Source of the DNA: Anoplopoma fimbria
Lineage: Eukaryota > Chordata > Actinopteri > Perciformes > Anoplopomatidae
Assembly: GCF_027596085.1 (NCBI RefSeq)
Contig: NC_072470.1
Location: 3,585,688-3,649,687, forward strand
DNA length: 64,000 nt
Reading direction: 5' to 3'
Shown: positions 49,860 through 62,785 of the stretch, one piece after another
How the letters are laid out: each line of letters begins with the position of its first letter
How positions within the stretch are numbered: position 1 is the stretch's first letter
The notes under the pieces: generated by a model
Database searches by the model: none
What the model saw: the letters and a program-made list of their open reading frames with translations, nothing else
Told to the model about the DNA's origin: nothing
Made by a program: the position numbers and the translations under genes

Positions 49860-50300
49860 TAATTTCCTGGAGGTGACATGTCAGGAACACGGCAGGGCAG
49901 TGCATGCTGGGACCGTCCTGGGCCCACCGCGGCGGCTCCCGTTGCAGGCCGACAGCTGCCTTTCCCAGGTGGCCTGACATTTGAGTCGCAGCCGGACAGA
50001 TTAGATGGAAGGTGTACGAAGAGGGACAGAAGGCAGGAGGATGATGAAGGGGGGAGGAGGTAGGGGAGAGGATGGGGAAAGGCAGGACGATTAACTTAGT
50101 GCCAGGTCCTTGTGCGTACGGGGTTGCGAGGCGGGGGGGCCCAGGGGACAACCTGAGCCCCTGGATTTCAGTCCAGATGGCTGGACAGAGCACCCGAGAG
50201 GACCCCTCTTATTGATTTCGGAGGGAAGACAGAGAACCTGGCTTTGCTTTGGGCCCGACAAGCACCAACTGTACCGTACAAGACGTGCATCACTGCTCCT
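49860..50300. promoter_or_regulatory. Candidate conserved non-coding element (GC-rich)
   Basis: Two complex GC-rich blocks at 49870-50015 and 50100-50300, with a polypurine stretch between (50020-50085). A possible acceptor (TTTCCCAG ending 49968) and donor (GTGTAC from 50012) enclose 43 bases open as GLTFESQPDRLDG. Frames on both strands are open, so this is not enough to call an exon. Confidence 0.28.
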
Positions 50301-51490
50301 TTGCTCCTTCCTTTTTTCCTTTTTCATCCTCATCTCAGGTTATCTGCGCCGACCCGAGGGGGTAGCGAGCAGTGGATGTGCGAGGAAGTGGGAAGCCGGG
50401 GCGAGATATGAATATAAGTCGACTGATTTAGCAGGTCGGATGTAAAACGGGTCACACTTTTGCAGGTCTAATCCCCTTTTTCTTCGCGGTCAAATTGTGC
50501 GCTGATATGAGACGGTATCGGCTCCCTGGAAGCAAATAGAGCCAGAACGGTGCAGGTCTTTGTTAATACAAAGAGCTGCTCAGCTAGTGAGCAGCGGAGA
50601 GGAGATGTGCAAGATAAGATTTGTAGAAACACATGAAAGGGGACATGGGTATAAATATGTATGCACCCCTTGGAGTGGAGCCCTTTTTGTATGCCCATTA
50701 GTACAGTTTTTGTGATACTGTCTACCTATTGTCATTGTGGTAACACATATAGCTTCAGCACCCAGTCAATTATATCCCCTACATTACAATAGGAAGTATA
50801 ACTGACTGAACATACAGTCCATGCTGCATAATATGAATATTTGAAGGGAATCATACGGACATCATTCCTGTAAGAATGGACACTGCTAGGAAAAGAAATG
50901 AAAGAGAAATGTTGGAGATCTGAGGAGTTTGATACCAACTCTGACACAACGAGTGATCGTACGCATTAAACTGCGATATAAATAAGGGGAAAAAAGATTA
51001 TTTGGTGACAAATTGTTGTCATTTTTTTGCTCCAAAATTGATCGATTAAAATATTGAAGTAGATTTTAATTCTAATAAATTCAGAATCACCTTAAAATCT
51101 CATACACACAAAGGCATATAAAGCAGATTCCAGCTTACAAAGAGTTAAACTGCAGCCCAGAGTATTAGGATCTCATAGCATATGATATTTGTCAATATTG
51201 TCGATTAGCCCTGAAACGGATCCCCTTCAGCGAGGGACCGGAGCAGGGAGGTATCTGAAACCGGACGCCCACGCACCACAAAGACTATTGACTGACAAGG
51301 TGGACCTCTGTGTGTTCTTTGGAAGACGACTACATGCACTTTGTTTTGGAGAAGCGGCTCCTGTGTTGTTCTAATGAGCCTAATGAGCTACTGTTTACAT
51401 GGGTTTGCTTCTCTGCTGCAGAGACCTGAGGCATGGAGGGGTTTTACTGTGAGTTGTGTAGGCACGTACAGATAGGATACACCGTAGATG

Positions 51491-51491
51491 C

Positions 51492-51522
<31 letters not shown>
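51491..51522. repeat. (TA)n microsatellite
   Basis: About 32 bp of alternating TA with one TTT interruption. Confidence 0.92.
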
Positions 51523-52276
51523 ATGCTCACATGAGTCAGAGCCTGTGGATGTATGGGGTGTATGTTTGGAACGCCATGTTCATTGCTGCTCACATCTGAT
51601 TTTTGTTGCAAGCTTTTCACATCTTTTTAAATAATTACTTATTGTCAAATCAGACAAATCAACATCTATTTCTTTCCAGATTTTGACTTTTTGAGATTAG
51701 TTTCTCTTAGATTACAGGAAAGACCAGATGTACTGAGTCATTGTAGGCATTGAAGACTGGAGGAAACAAACAAATATTCTGATATTCTAGTGTTTCTGTC
51801 ACACAAACTATGTTTTCTTGATCTCACTACACAACACTCTTGTTTCTGATACCCCTCATATCATTTTCAGGCTGATATTGTGTAGTCTTAGTGTATGTTT
51901 GGAGCATGAAGCTGCAAAATCCAAGTCCTTCAAGGGGACATTGTACCTGTACCCTTTCAAATAATATGTGTCTGTTTGCATATTAAGGAAAGTAATATAT
52001 GCTATTTGTCTGAGGCAGCTGCTTGGCTTCCTTTGCTGTCTCTTGTTTCCTTCATGCTAACATGGACTCAAGATGCCAACGTTTATGACAACTGGTGACT
52101 GAGGACTCACATTCAAGTCACACAAACAATCCGATGCATGCTCTAGGATCCTGTTTTGTTCAGAGTATCCATGTGCACAAGATAAGAAATGAAACATGTG
52201 ACTGTTCACTGATTAGAATACAATCTAAATATCCCTTTAAATAAGTAATCCTTGGTGTCAGTAGCTATGAGAAGTC

Positions 52277-52279
52277 TGT

Positions 52280-52318
<39 letters not shown>
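52277..52318. repeat. (TG)n microsatellite, 42 bp
   Basis: TG tract with one T insertion near its start. Confidence 0.95.
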
Positions 52319-52319
<1 letters not shown>

Positions 52320-54174
52320 AAACATTTAAGTGTGTGTGGTGATAATTGAAGCCCACTTGCTCCTGTGGGAGTGTGCTGACGTGAGCCCCCGGCTGCAGTG
52401 TGGTTTAATGCTCCAAAGTGTGTATTGTTTTATCACACACACAAGTGTTGCTGTGGAAAGGGGGTGTGACAGTACTGCTAAAACCTGAACCAGGTTCAGA
52501 CCTGTTTGTGGACCTCTGGAGGAAAACCCAGAACAATGAGCAGTTCAATCTTCTCTCTTTTTGTATTTGCACCTTATATCTACCAGGGGAAAGGTTTGCT
52601 GATCACCAGTGTTGTTTTGTTCATTTTGCATCACTTTCATTTAGATCGACAGCTTCAGATGTCCAAAGAAGAGATGAACAATAATAACTTCATGTGTTCG
52701 TCGTTCACTGTCCTTGGGACAATTAAACTTAATATTTATTCTACTATAGGATTTTACATCCTCTCACTGAATAACTAAAGGATTTTTTTAAGTAAGGTAT
52801 GGGTGGGCAGTATAAATAAAATGTTCAGTTACTGAGTATTATTGATAATAATGGAGGAATCTAAATTTAAAGGTAATTAACCAAATAATCTAATATCTTG
52901 AGAATGAAATACCTGAAAAAACAACATATTTCGTCACACAGGGAAAAAAAGATGTCCTGTTAGTCCAATATACAATATGCTCAATGATTGACACCATTAT
53001 GTAATGCAGTTATAGATATAAAGGTATATAGTATAAACAGTATAGTAAATGTATGATTACAAATCACACAATAATAATAATAAAACATGAATTATGTGGA
53101 AGCAATGATTTGACTTAAATGTCTTAGAGCTGTCTCCTGTATATTAAATGTGTGCACTTCTAATTTACAACAGCAAATTAATTTGGTAAAAGAATAAAAA
53201 TACTAATAATGTATCACAAATCTTGTATTTGATCAACATAATTATGTTTTTAATGGACATACCTGACAAGTCACAACTTATTCAAAGCGTTAACTGACAA
53301 TATGATCTGTTTGTTTTCTCAACAATATCTGCTCTTTCAATGAAATATCTTCTAAATGCAACTAAGGCATGATTGTATGTTTAATGGTTAGGGAAAGGTG
53401 GCTGCTTTGGATTAATAAACAACATGACTTTGTTGCTTTAACCATACAATAATCGGTAAAATCCTCCAATCCACTGACTTCATTACAACTTACAATACAT
53501 TAATATAGCTCTTCCTTCACTGGAAATAAGGTTTCCACTGAACAGAGCCCAGCCAGCAATTATGTTTCATGCAAATCAAATTAGCAGTATATAAACGTAA
53601 TTTGTAGGAGACAGGGTTGAAATGTCTCCATGCTAAGTACTGGAATCATTAACCTGTAAAATAAAACCCCAAAGAGATGAAAACATGTATTTTCTTTAGT
53701 AATGATAAGCTACAAAGTCATGTTTGGACGTCATAAATCACCTGCACAAGTACAGTGTTGTCACAGTGGTTTTGATCCAGAGTCCATTGTCCCCCTTTTC
53801 TATCCATTATGGTTATTTAGTGCTTCAGGGTTGTAAAGCGCCGTTTATTGCCCCTGTAATGCTGCTGCCCCCCCCCCTGTCTGTGCACTGTAAAGCTAAT
53901 GTCTACATGGCACCGTGTTCAGATATGGGATTTGTAGGTCACAGCTGCAAACACAGCTAAGGGCGATACACTATTGTTCCTTATGCCTCAGTACAAGGTG
54001 TATTAAACACACACATATGCTCCTAAATGAATATTTAGATTACTACCCTTTATTATTAGTCTGTCCTGGAAACATTTGAATATCACCTCCAGCATTGTTT
54101 TGCTTATCTCCCCCACCGCCACCACCACCGCCACCACAACCCGCCTATATGCACTCGTTTCTGGGGGGGAAACG

Positions 54175-54490
54175 CCACAGCGTGCTCAGTGATGTATAAT
54201 CACCTTGAAATTAATTAATCGTAACACAACAACGCCCGCGATAGCATCAGTGCCCGTGCGGCTGCCTCTTTTGTCTGGCCACCCGCTCTCTCTCTCTCTC
54301 TCTCTCTCTCTTCAGGTTGCTGAGGTGGCGGTCCTGGACGCCGTCGAGCTAAAATGGCTGCTATCTCTGAGCAGTATGTGTGGGGTCTCGGCGAGTAATT
54401 AATCTCAATGAAGCCCGTAGCTGAGCTAGGTATGACGGCCCCGAATTCAATTACCCCACCCACCACCTCCACCGCCATCGCCGGCGTGCA
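54175..54490. promoter_or_regulatory. Candidate conserved element around a CT tract
   Basis: Complex sequence lies on both sides of a CT tract (54286-54311). To the left is CCTTGAAATTAATTAATCG near 54203-54221. To the right are GAGTAATTAATCTCAATG near 54393-54410 and CCCGAATTCAATTACCCC. TAATTAAT cores on both sides suggest one homeodomain-bound element split by the repeat. Confidence 0.4.
54316..54373 (+). other. Candidate short coding exon, unproven
   Basis: A long CT tract ending TTCAG at 54315 makes a textbook acceptor. GTATGT from 54374 is a textbook donor. The 58 bases between are open as VAEVAVLDAVELKWLLSLS. No family is recognised, and the piece sits inside a homeodomain-site-rich block. 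The splice-like signals may be a by-product of the CT microsatellite. Confidence 0.2.
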
Positions 54491-56156
54491 CCGACACTTT
54501 AACGGGAGGAAATATGCCGCCTCTATTTTCCCAGGTTAATATGAGCCACCTGAGCCTTATCATCATTTAACCAGCATGGAGATATTGTCATAACACATGC
54601 AGGCTCCTGGTTTCACTTTAGTTTTTGTCATCAGTGGCCCTCAACACGTTTTCAATTAGAGCTCAAATAACACTTTGCATCTACTTTTCATTCTATTCGG
54701 CAGAGTAAGAATGTTTGCACGCCTCTTAGGAACATGTATGTGCATATATGAGTGAGAGTGAGAGTTTACTCTGTTTCACTGCTGTATGTGACTTCCTGTT
54801 GTCTTTGTACTGTGTGTAATGGCTGCAATTCCACAATTCTCAAAGTCAATAAACAAAGTGAAGAGAAGAAACACAATTTACTCTTCCATCTGAAGCTAAA
54901 AGTGGCATTTCACTATGAAATATGAGCCATAAATACTCAGCATGTTCACAACAATCCAACACGATATGGTGTGATATTATGGTTAATGTTGGAGTCCAAT
55001 GATGTTGAATTTGGATGTAACTTTGATTAGCTTTGATGTACTGGTATCTCACAATATGGCAAAAATACACAGAATTACATATATGTAAAAACAAATGAAT
55101 ATGCAAAGTACCCAACATTACGTTTTCACTTTTTCTCTTCCTTTCTGTTGTTGTTGCACCAACCAATTGCTCTCTGGCCACTGAAGTCAACTTGCCACAA
55201 TTACATCTACAGGAAGTAATACATATACAACACAACACGCCCAAAACAAAGACCTGCTAGTTTATTTCCAATAGGACAGAGAGAGGGATGCACCAGAAAC
55301 ATGCATTAGGTGATCAGAAGTAAACGACGGAGGCTTGGTTATGTAAATGACTGCTCTCCAGTCAGTCCTGCCTGAACAAGAAGCTGAGTCTGTCTTTTGG
55401 AATGAACACTATTGGATATTGACCATTTTTACATCCCTTATTGATTTCAGGTTTGACAATACACTGTATTTCCACTTTAATTATCTGCATGGCTGCTTTT
55501 TGCAGAGATGGACATCAATATCACAGGAAGTAGTGGATCACGGCAGACCTGCAGCCGTTTAAAGGACGCTCCCGTGTGTGGTCTCTGGAGATGAGACACA
55601 CATGTAACAGATGAGTGATGAGTTCAGACGGATACATGAAAGCGTGATTTATAAAAAGCATTTGTCCATTTACGTTTTATTTAATGCTACCTTTATGGAC
55701 AAAATCCTGTATATTTAAGCTTTTTAAAGAAATATTTGATAATGTTTAATCATGTATAAAGTCGTATTTGTGAGAAGAGCCTTCATCATATACCTTCGTG
55801 GAGCAGAGTGTGCATTCATCTTGAAGTTCGTTTAGTTTTTATTACATAATTAAATAGAAAATGTTACCACAGTGGCTTTTAATGAAGCGCTGATGTGCAA
55901 CAGATAATAAATTCCTGCGTACTGTAAGAGGTGATTCCTTTTTTTGCTGCTAGTTATTAACCGTTGCAGTGTATTCCCACAGCACCAGTGGAAGTTCCTG
56001 CAGCAGAGACCAGTCAGGGTTTAGTGTTGAGGAAACGTAGAGTAGGACGGCAGCCAAACACCAACGCAGGGGTCAATGACAAGAACTGATGCTCTCACTT
56101 TACCCTCTAAAACCCCAGCTGGCTTATGCATAAATAAGGTAAAACAAAGACAGAAC

Positions 56157-56157
<1 letters not shown>
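54491..56157. other. AT-rich unique sequence, no recognised gene
   Basis: A 132-codon minus frame at 54846-55244 is repeat-free but AT-rich, with no recognised domain. A 12-bp palindrome TACATATATGTA lies near 55077. Nothing else is seen. Confidence 0.45.

Positions 56158-56243
<86 letters not shown>
56158..56243. repeat. (TG)n microsatellite, 86 bp
   Basis: A perfect TG tract. Frames across it are artefacts. Confidence 0.97.
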
Positions 56244-56244
<1 letters not shown>

Positions 56245-58195
56245 CTTCTGTGGGTGGGATGTGGGGGTCACATGTCTCCAGATGAGTTCTATGCAAAACA
56301 AAAACGTTAATACACGCAGCGAGCGTGACGGCGGGCGGCGCACCTTCCTATAAATCACTGTGGTTTTAATCATACCTGTCTCTCCGTCTCTTTGCCGCCA
56401 TCCCTGGAGAAATTGTTTCGCCTGCCCGCCTCTCTCCGTCTCTCTCTCTGTTTTCTCCCTTTCTCACTTGTGCTCAATTATCTAGCAGCTCTTTCGGTGT
56501 TTATTTATTTATCCAAAGTTCATGTACAGTATGCATGCACACATTTTCTCCTGGGGGAGCGAGAGAGCGGCTCAGCGGAGCGTGGCGGCTAACCACACCG
56601 GCAGCAGTGAAGGAGGTGGAGGAGGAAAAAGAAAAGAAAAGGAGAGCAGGGGAGGAGAAGCAGATTAGGGGTTTAGTCTGAAACAAACCAGCAGCCCTAA
56701 AGGTTGTTGGTTTGTTTCCCAATACCCACTGGGAAAATATCAATCCTCTTTCAGCAATCATTGATTAGTTGCCTTTGAGCAAGACACAACTTTCCAACTT
56801 CCCTGTGTAGTAGAAGTTGACAATAAGAGAAATATAGAGTAAGACTTATTCTTTAATGTAGTTTTGGTGCCTTTAGCCTTTGTTAACATAAAGTGAACAT
56901 ATGACACAAAGAGTTTAGAAGAGCTGCTGTAAATGGTTTCATTGGAAGACACTGATTGAATTACAGTTGTGTAATCAGCTTCACATTGACTCAACGGGCT
57001 TTGTGTTTACATTAAAATGTCAGCTAACTAACATGGAAAAAAACACCCATCTTTCACAAAGCAAAGAGCAAATTTAGGAGGAAGTGAAGTAGAGGAACAC
57101 AGGGCTTTAGTTAAGACAAGAGAAGGAGAAAAGAGGGACCAGCAGACATTTAGAAACACGAGGGAGTCGACTGTTTCCACGGAGGGAGAAGCAGGTAAAG
57201 GCTGCCTGGAAGCTAATTAGAGGCCATATCACACCGGCAGCAGGGTCTGAGCCACTTTCACTCAGCACCGAGGTAAACAAAGTGCTCGGCTGCTTGTTGC
57301 TGTGACAGGCCAGATAAAGTGGTATTTACCTTTCAGTTGTTGGGTTCTTTTACAGCCGACCGCTGAACGTATGTACAGTGTGTTTGTCGGCATTTATTCT
57401 GCAGCACAGTGTCAACAGAGAGACAGAGAGAGGGCAAGAAACGGTGGATACACAATGCAATTATAGAGCAACTGGAATGGAAATGAGGCGGACGGACACA
57501 AAGGTGGGAGAGGAATGTGAGCAGATCTGGACATTAAAGTCTAAAGCCTTATTTACACAGAACTAATAGTACCTGGGGATGTTCAGTGATCCTTAAAAAC
57601 TGCAGAGGTAGGAGGAGACTCCATGCAAATCTGCTTAATCTCTCCAGTTGGTCGCTTGAGAATAAAACTGAATACATTAACCAAACATCAGTTTCCATCT
57701 TGTTTGAAAGTTAAGATTTCTATTGTTTGGTTAGTCATTAAAAAAGAGAAGGAAGTGGAATATGGATAATACAGTTGTGCTTTGATAAATCAGAGAGCAG
57801 TAGATTGTAATATCTTGGCCTCGCTGGAGTGACTTTCACTTCCTAGACTGGAAAATGAAAACGCCTGTGAAAGTAATACAAGCAGTAATTGCACTTCCTA
57901 CTAAATGCATTTGGCTAAACAAATTACAAGTTATACTTTGGGGAAGAGGAGAGTTGCTTGTCATTGATTCTCACAGTGAATACCTGCATCTTTGTTTTGT
58001 TAAGATCAGAAATCAGATTTGATAGTGTAGGAGACTTGACTTAAAGATTGGAGGATGTACAGTTTACATTTGACCTGTCAGCGTTATCAGCGTCTACGTA
58101 TTAGTTAGCTCCTCCTGGTCTCTTGATGGTCTTGAGAAGACGCTCTGTGACATCTGCCTCCTGTGTTTGTAACTTGAGAGAATAGCTCTGTCAAG
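56244..58195. other. Unique sequence with one possible element, no recognised gene
   Basis: CpG-containing sequence at 56300-56420 holds a RUNX-like TGTGGTTT near 56371 and could be regulatory. A polypurine stretch runs at 56607-56665. GCTAATTAGAGGCC lies near 57212. No gene is recognised. Confidence 0.45.
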
Positions 58196-58199
58196 CATT

Positions 58200-58335
58200 C
58201 ACATAAACCACGTCAGAGCCGCCGGTTGGCACCTATCTGCCCGACAAAACAAAGGCCCATCGCAATTAAGGAGGCCTTTTCTCACCGCCGACAGCTCGCC
58301 TCCTTTTTACGTCCCCCCTTCTTTTTCTTTTTTTT
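58200..58335. promoter_or_regulatory. Candidate conserved non-coding element
   Basis: A complex block with GCCGGTTGGCACC, GACAAAACAAAGGCCC (SOX-type ACAAAG) and CGCAATTAAGGAGGCC near 58261-58276. It ends in a pyrimidine run. Confidence 0.33.
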
Positions 58336-58851
58336 TTGCTTCATTCCGACAATTTCCAGCAACTCTAGCAGACACCTTAAGTGCCACTAAGTGATCAAAG
58401 AGGGGAGTGCATATTGGATAACGCAATTAGGCTACCACTGAGAGAGGGGAGTAACAAAGAGAGAGACGAGAGAGGGACTGAACAGATAATGGCTTGTAAA
58501 CAGAGGACATTACTTTACACAGAGATTATTCAGATCCAGACCTGACACCGGATGCACCAGGGTCTATTAGCGGAGTCATACCCAGTGGGAGAAATAAGAC
58601 TGGATCACTTCAAGTCGGGGAAGGGGAGAAAATGGCCGTGTGAGGATGAGTTCTTGTACTCCAAAGTTGATTGTATTTCCGATATTCAAAACAAAACGAC
58701 GATAGTTTAAAGGGAAAGTGAGAATATATCGTCAAAGAGGATTTCTTTCCCTCACCCCGTCCTCACATTTTCCCCCCCTGCTTGTCATTGGTGTACTTAA
58801 CAAGAGCACATAAGTGGCTCCTCTCATCATAATGGAGATCTGAGAATATAA

Positions 58852-58854
<3 letters not shown>
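58336..58854. other. Unique sequence, no recognised gene
   Basis: Purine-rich words near 58440-58480. No gene or clear element. Confidence 0.5.

Positions 58855-58931
<77 letters not shown>
58855..58931. repeat. (TG)n microsatellite, 77 bp
   Basis: A perfect TG tract followed by a G-rich unique segment. Confidence 0.97.
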
Positions 58932-58932
<1 letters not shown>

Positions 58933-59029
58933 TCGTGGCGGTGAGGGGTGAGTGTTGTGGTGAAGAAAGGAAGTGGTGGTTTCCTCAAACCCCTTTTTTC
59001 CCCTCCCAGCGTTAAATGACTCGGGTCAA

Positions 59030-59345
59030 ACGGTCAAAATGTAATTATCACCGAGGACGGCAGCCATCGCCAGTCGACCTGCTTACCTGACATTAACCCC
59101 AGTCTGAACTAACAGGAGGCCCTCGCTGCCCCGGGGAGCCAGATGCTAATTTGAAGCAGAGTTTGCATTTGGGTGGGGGGGGTGCTGGTGGGGTAATTGT
59201 TGAGATCTAATGGGGATCAGTGCTGTGGGAGCTCTCCATACATCTGCCGTCTGGCTAAGACCCACCGCACCTGAGACTCTCCGGCTTGGCTGTGGTCGCG
59301 CTCCCCTGTAGGCTTTGAAGCTCGACGGATGCAGCATGGCGCCAC
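59030..59345. promoter_or_regulatory. Candidate conserved non-coding element
   Basis: A complex 300-bp block with AATGTAATTATCACCG near 59038-59053, GATGCTAATTTGAAGC near 59142-59157, GTAATTGTTGAGATC, and a G-run cluster at 59170-59193. It lies between two TG tracts. A 99-codon minus frame has no recognised domain. Confidence 0.37.
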
Positions 59346-59358
59346 TGCTGGCACAAGT

Positions 59359-59360
<2 letters not shown>

Positions 59361-59395
<35 letters not shown>
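59361..59395. repeat. Short (TG)n microsatellite, 35 bp
   Basis: A perfect TG tract at the right edge of a complex block. Confidence 0.95.
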
Positions 59396-59397
<2 letters not shown>

Positions 59398-59979
59398 CCT
59401 GTGTGTTGTGGTTTGAAATCCAATTTTAGCTGAGTGAGGCTGCACTCACAATGTTCCAGGGCTAACGGTTGTGATGTTTTCCAATAATTAAGCTTACATG
59501 AATTCAGATTTTTCCACCTCTGTCAGTTTATTTCTTATTCACAGACAAGTTCTCTAACCTGTAAGACATGAAATATAGGTAAAGAAACTAAACAAAACCT
59601 TGACATAAAGAGCTCAACTTCTTACGTGAAACATTACATTGCAGAATAAACACACATTAGTCGCTACATTTATCCTATTTATTGATACATTTTAGCTAAA
59701 TTTGGTGTAAAATATGGTTATTGGACAATAAGGTTTTATTGTCCAAAGCTGTACTACATAACTATAATAGCAGCTACTGCAAAAACAGTGAACAATGAAC
59801 AATAATAAAAGGTACATTTCAACATATGTGCACAGGGTCTGACGTTAGAGTCCAGTGAGTCATTGCTCACAGAGATGTATGTGAGGGGCAGCGGAAGGCC
59901 TCGACCCTCTTGTAACTCAGATCACCTCTGCTCTCGACTCCTGCTCGCTCATTGTGTCGGTGCGACGAGGAAAGAAAAG
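59396..59979. other. AT-rich unique sequence with a small hairpin
   Basis: TTGGACAATAA at 59721-59731 pairs exactly with 59736-59746 across a four-base loop. No gene is recognised. Confidence 0.5.
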
Positions 59980-60265
59980 GGCCCAGGGAAGCAGCCTCCT
60001 GGTCATCTTTAATTCATGCGATTAAATATGCAGCAGAAGCCCTCCTTGTACCAGCTGTTAGACGCCGTTAGTAAGCCATAATTCACGAGTTCAAATCCGA
60101 GCAAATTGAGGGTGAGGGCAGACAGAGCGCCGGCCGGAGAGGCATTATCCTCCAGCTGAGGGCCGAGTGGCAGGTTCAGTCAGGTGCAGCACGGAGCCCA
60201 AGCTTGTTAATCCTCACGGCTGGTTAAAGACAAAGCAATGCAGCGTACCTTATTAATGCACGTAC
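59980..60265. promoter_or_regulatory. Candidate conserved non-coding element
   Basis: A complex 280-bp block with TCTTTAATTCATGCGATTAA near 60006-60025, AAGCCATAATTCACGAG, TTGTTAATCCTCACGG and ACCTTATTAATGCACG. Many homeodomain-type cores with CpG. GAGTTCAAATCCGAG resembles a tRNA B box, but no A box or acceptor stem fits, so a tRNA or SINE head is not called. Confidence 0.4.
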
Positions 60266-62415
60266 AGGAACATAGGCAGAGGTAGAGACACATGCTGGAC
60301 TGATACAGAGGTGTTTATCTCATCCACTGTTGCAGCTTTGACCTTTGACCCTGGTCTTGAAGTTCATTAGCATGCATTCTAGTTCACTTATAAACAACCA
60401 AGCTGTGCAGTTGATCTGCAGACCTTTGCTGTCTGGTGAACACCTCGTATCTGTTTGATTTTAGACTCACCAGAGATTCAGACAGTGTGACATGTTTTCA
60501 CAAAGATCACAATACAACTTTGACTTAATCCAGTCGGGTTTAAAAGGGCTTCTAAAGAGAGGTTATAGAAGCTTGTTAACTCCTAGAGAAACATGCAAAA
60601 TCAGAAGAGAGGTTTGTGAATATAGAGGCTGCCTTTCCTTCTCAATGCAAAACATTACAATGCATTTTGTGTTGGTGTTGTGGGAAAACAACTTAAAGAC
60701 TAAAACGGTCTTAAAGTGAAACCATAATATTTGAGTTTTGTACCAGAAGTAGGAAGATCCCTTTCAAACCCACAAAACAACAGCCCCACAACATGACTTT
60801 GCTGAAGTGTAAGTCGTGCAGTTCATCCATTTGTTTAGACAGAACTAAACAATACATTTGTTGTTTTTGTACTATTTCTATTTTTAGTGGCTTTAAACAA
60901 ACTCCATTTTCTCACAAATCAAAGAGTGAAGCTCCCTCTTTAACCCACTGTCGACTGTGTACAGCTCCTGTGTGTGTGGGCGCATGTCTATATGTGACCG
61001 AACATGCACATATGTCTCGATACATGACTATCTGCATGTGCACGTGCATACGTCTCTGGGTGTGAAAAGGCTCCTCATTGACACAGTGCACCTGCAGGAA
61101 TGTAACACGTGTGCAGAGTTATATAATATGTGCATGGAGTGGATCAGTACATATGTGTGTGTGTGTTCGTGCACGTGGAGGAAATCACCATTTCAATATA
61201 GCTCTGATTAAACTTCCCATTTACCGTTGTGAAAGTACACAGGAACCTTTTCTTGGCAGGTTGCCTCCCGCTGCAGACCGGTGCCAAGCTCTTTGAAACC
61301 CAATCAGTTCTCTGCTCTCAGATCACTATCCGCTCCTCAGTCTCTCCTCGCCTCTCTCCTCCTGGATCAGCAGCTCGCGTTGCAAGGAAGAAAAAAGGGA
61401 AAGAAAGAGGCCGATGGTTGGTGATCCATCAACACAGCCAGCTGGCGTTGGATCAACACCCACCAAGTCCAGCTAGCACCTGTTGGGAGTCTGCAAGGTG
61501 CAGCACGCTGCAAAAAATAGAAAAGCCCTCACAAGGCATAGTTTCAAACGGAGGCATGCAGGCTCATTTTCCTGAAAGGAAGTGAAAGAACGGCCCTCTG
61601 CCAAGGATAATTACACCTTCCTGGAATGCTGTTTAATTGGTTTCAAGATTTTAGTATGATAATAACGTCACGTAACAAAGATCTGTCTGCTAGGATTGAG
61701 TGTCCGCCACATCATTCATTAGATGTGGGTTGAAATGTGCAAGCATGTTGTGCTCCAGTCAATTACTCACTGTGTACTCGTCTTTGTTACATAGTATGTT
61801 AACAGTAACAGTAGGAGTTAGAGTACTTTACTGCTTTGTACTAACAGTAAATGATAGATGTCCATCACACTGTGACTTTGTAAAGATGCTGTCATTTTAA
61901 CCAAGAGGAAGTATGTATTCTAACATTGTAACAGTAGTTTTCCATGACGTTTCATGAGCTCGCACCACCAGCCACAATTAGTTTTAATTATTTCCAGCTG
62001 TGTTACTCCATTTTCATCATGCACTGTGGGACAAAGGTGGCCTTCAACATCACAATCAAAATTCAAGTTCTGTAGTTGTTGGGGCGTACATTAAATAGTG
62101 TGAATCAGGGTTAACCTCCCCTTTAAACCACCTGTCAGTCATTTATGTAACCATATATATATACATATTTGAGGTTTGTTATGAGTTGAGTTGTCGTGAT
62201 CTCAATTGAAAAGATATTGCCTGTCCTTTGTCTTCTTGCAAACTGATGTGAACAAAGCATTTACAGAATCAATATAGTCTCATGTTAGTTTTTCTATTAT
62301 TTCATTGGCATTTTAAACCCCCTAATCCCAATTATTTACAACATTTAAAGTGTAAAAAATGCTCAACTTCACGAATATACTCTGCAGAAACAGAGGAGGA
62401 CAGAGCTACTGAGAA
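60266..62415. other. Unique sequence, no recognised gene
   Basis: Plus frames of 72-118 codons at 60793-61585 have no recognised domain. Part of the longest one crosses a complex stretch at 61420-61600 that may be regulatory. Remaining sequence is AT-rich. Confidence 0.45.
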
Positions 62416-62419
62416 AAAG

Positions 62420-62785
62420 AGATAGTTAGAGTGAGAGTTTGACCGCGGTGACCAGGGGAATTAGAGAGAGAGCTTATCCCTGCGTCAGTATCAACATGTA
62501 TAAGCCCAACGCTCCATTTCAACCCCAGAAACCTGCCGTCCAATCCATCAAAACACGACTCCCATCGACATAAAACCTCCCTCTCTGCCTGTATTTGTCT
62601 TCCTAATTAATTACTTCACATGCCACAGTATGTTTTTCGAATGATAGATGATGGAAAATTATAGCTGTGGTATCCCGAGCACAGCCGGCGGTAGATTTGT
62701 GCAGTCAGCTTCCAGCCTGCATTACCTGAGTAGATCTGGCAGAATGCCTGAGCACTCAGACAGGACGGGATGGATTTGATTTTTT
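62420..62785. promoter_or_regulatory. Candidate conserved non-coding element
   Basis: A long complex block with TTCCTAATTAATTACTTCAC near 62600-62619, GCCACAGTATG, GAAAATTATAGCTGTGG and CTGCATTACCTGAG. TAATTAATTA is a dense homeodomain target. No frame with coding character covers it. Confidence 0.37.

Larger units (their letters stand above)
50301..54170. other. Long AT-rich unique region, no recognised gene
   Basis: Contains a TA tract at 51491-51522, a TG tract at 52277-52318 and very AT-rich sequence at 52780-53300. A few 60-90-codon frames have no recognised domain. This is the longest part of the window without a clear candidate element. Confidence 0.5.

Noticed and set aside
49969..50011. 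43-base acceptor-donor interval with open frame
   Set aside because: Too short, all evidence is generic, and frames on both strands are open. Kept only as part of a candidate non-coding element.
54846..55244. 132-codon minus-strand frame
   Set aside because: AT-rich, no recognised domain and no splice or promoter context.
60085..60102. tRNA or SINE B-box-like word GAGTTCAAATCCGAGC
   Set aside because: No A box at the right distance, no cloverleaf stems and no poly-A or SINE tail.
61229..61585. 118-codon plus-strand frame
   Set aside because: It spans a purine-rich segment and a complex block, without a protein-like pattern or recognised family.
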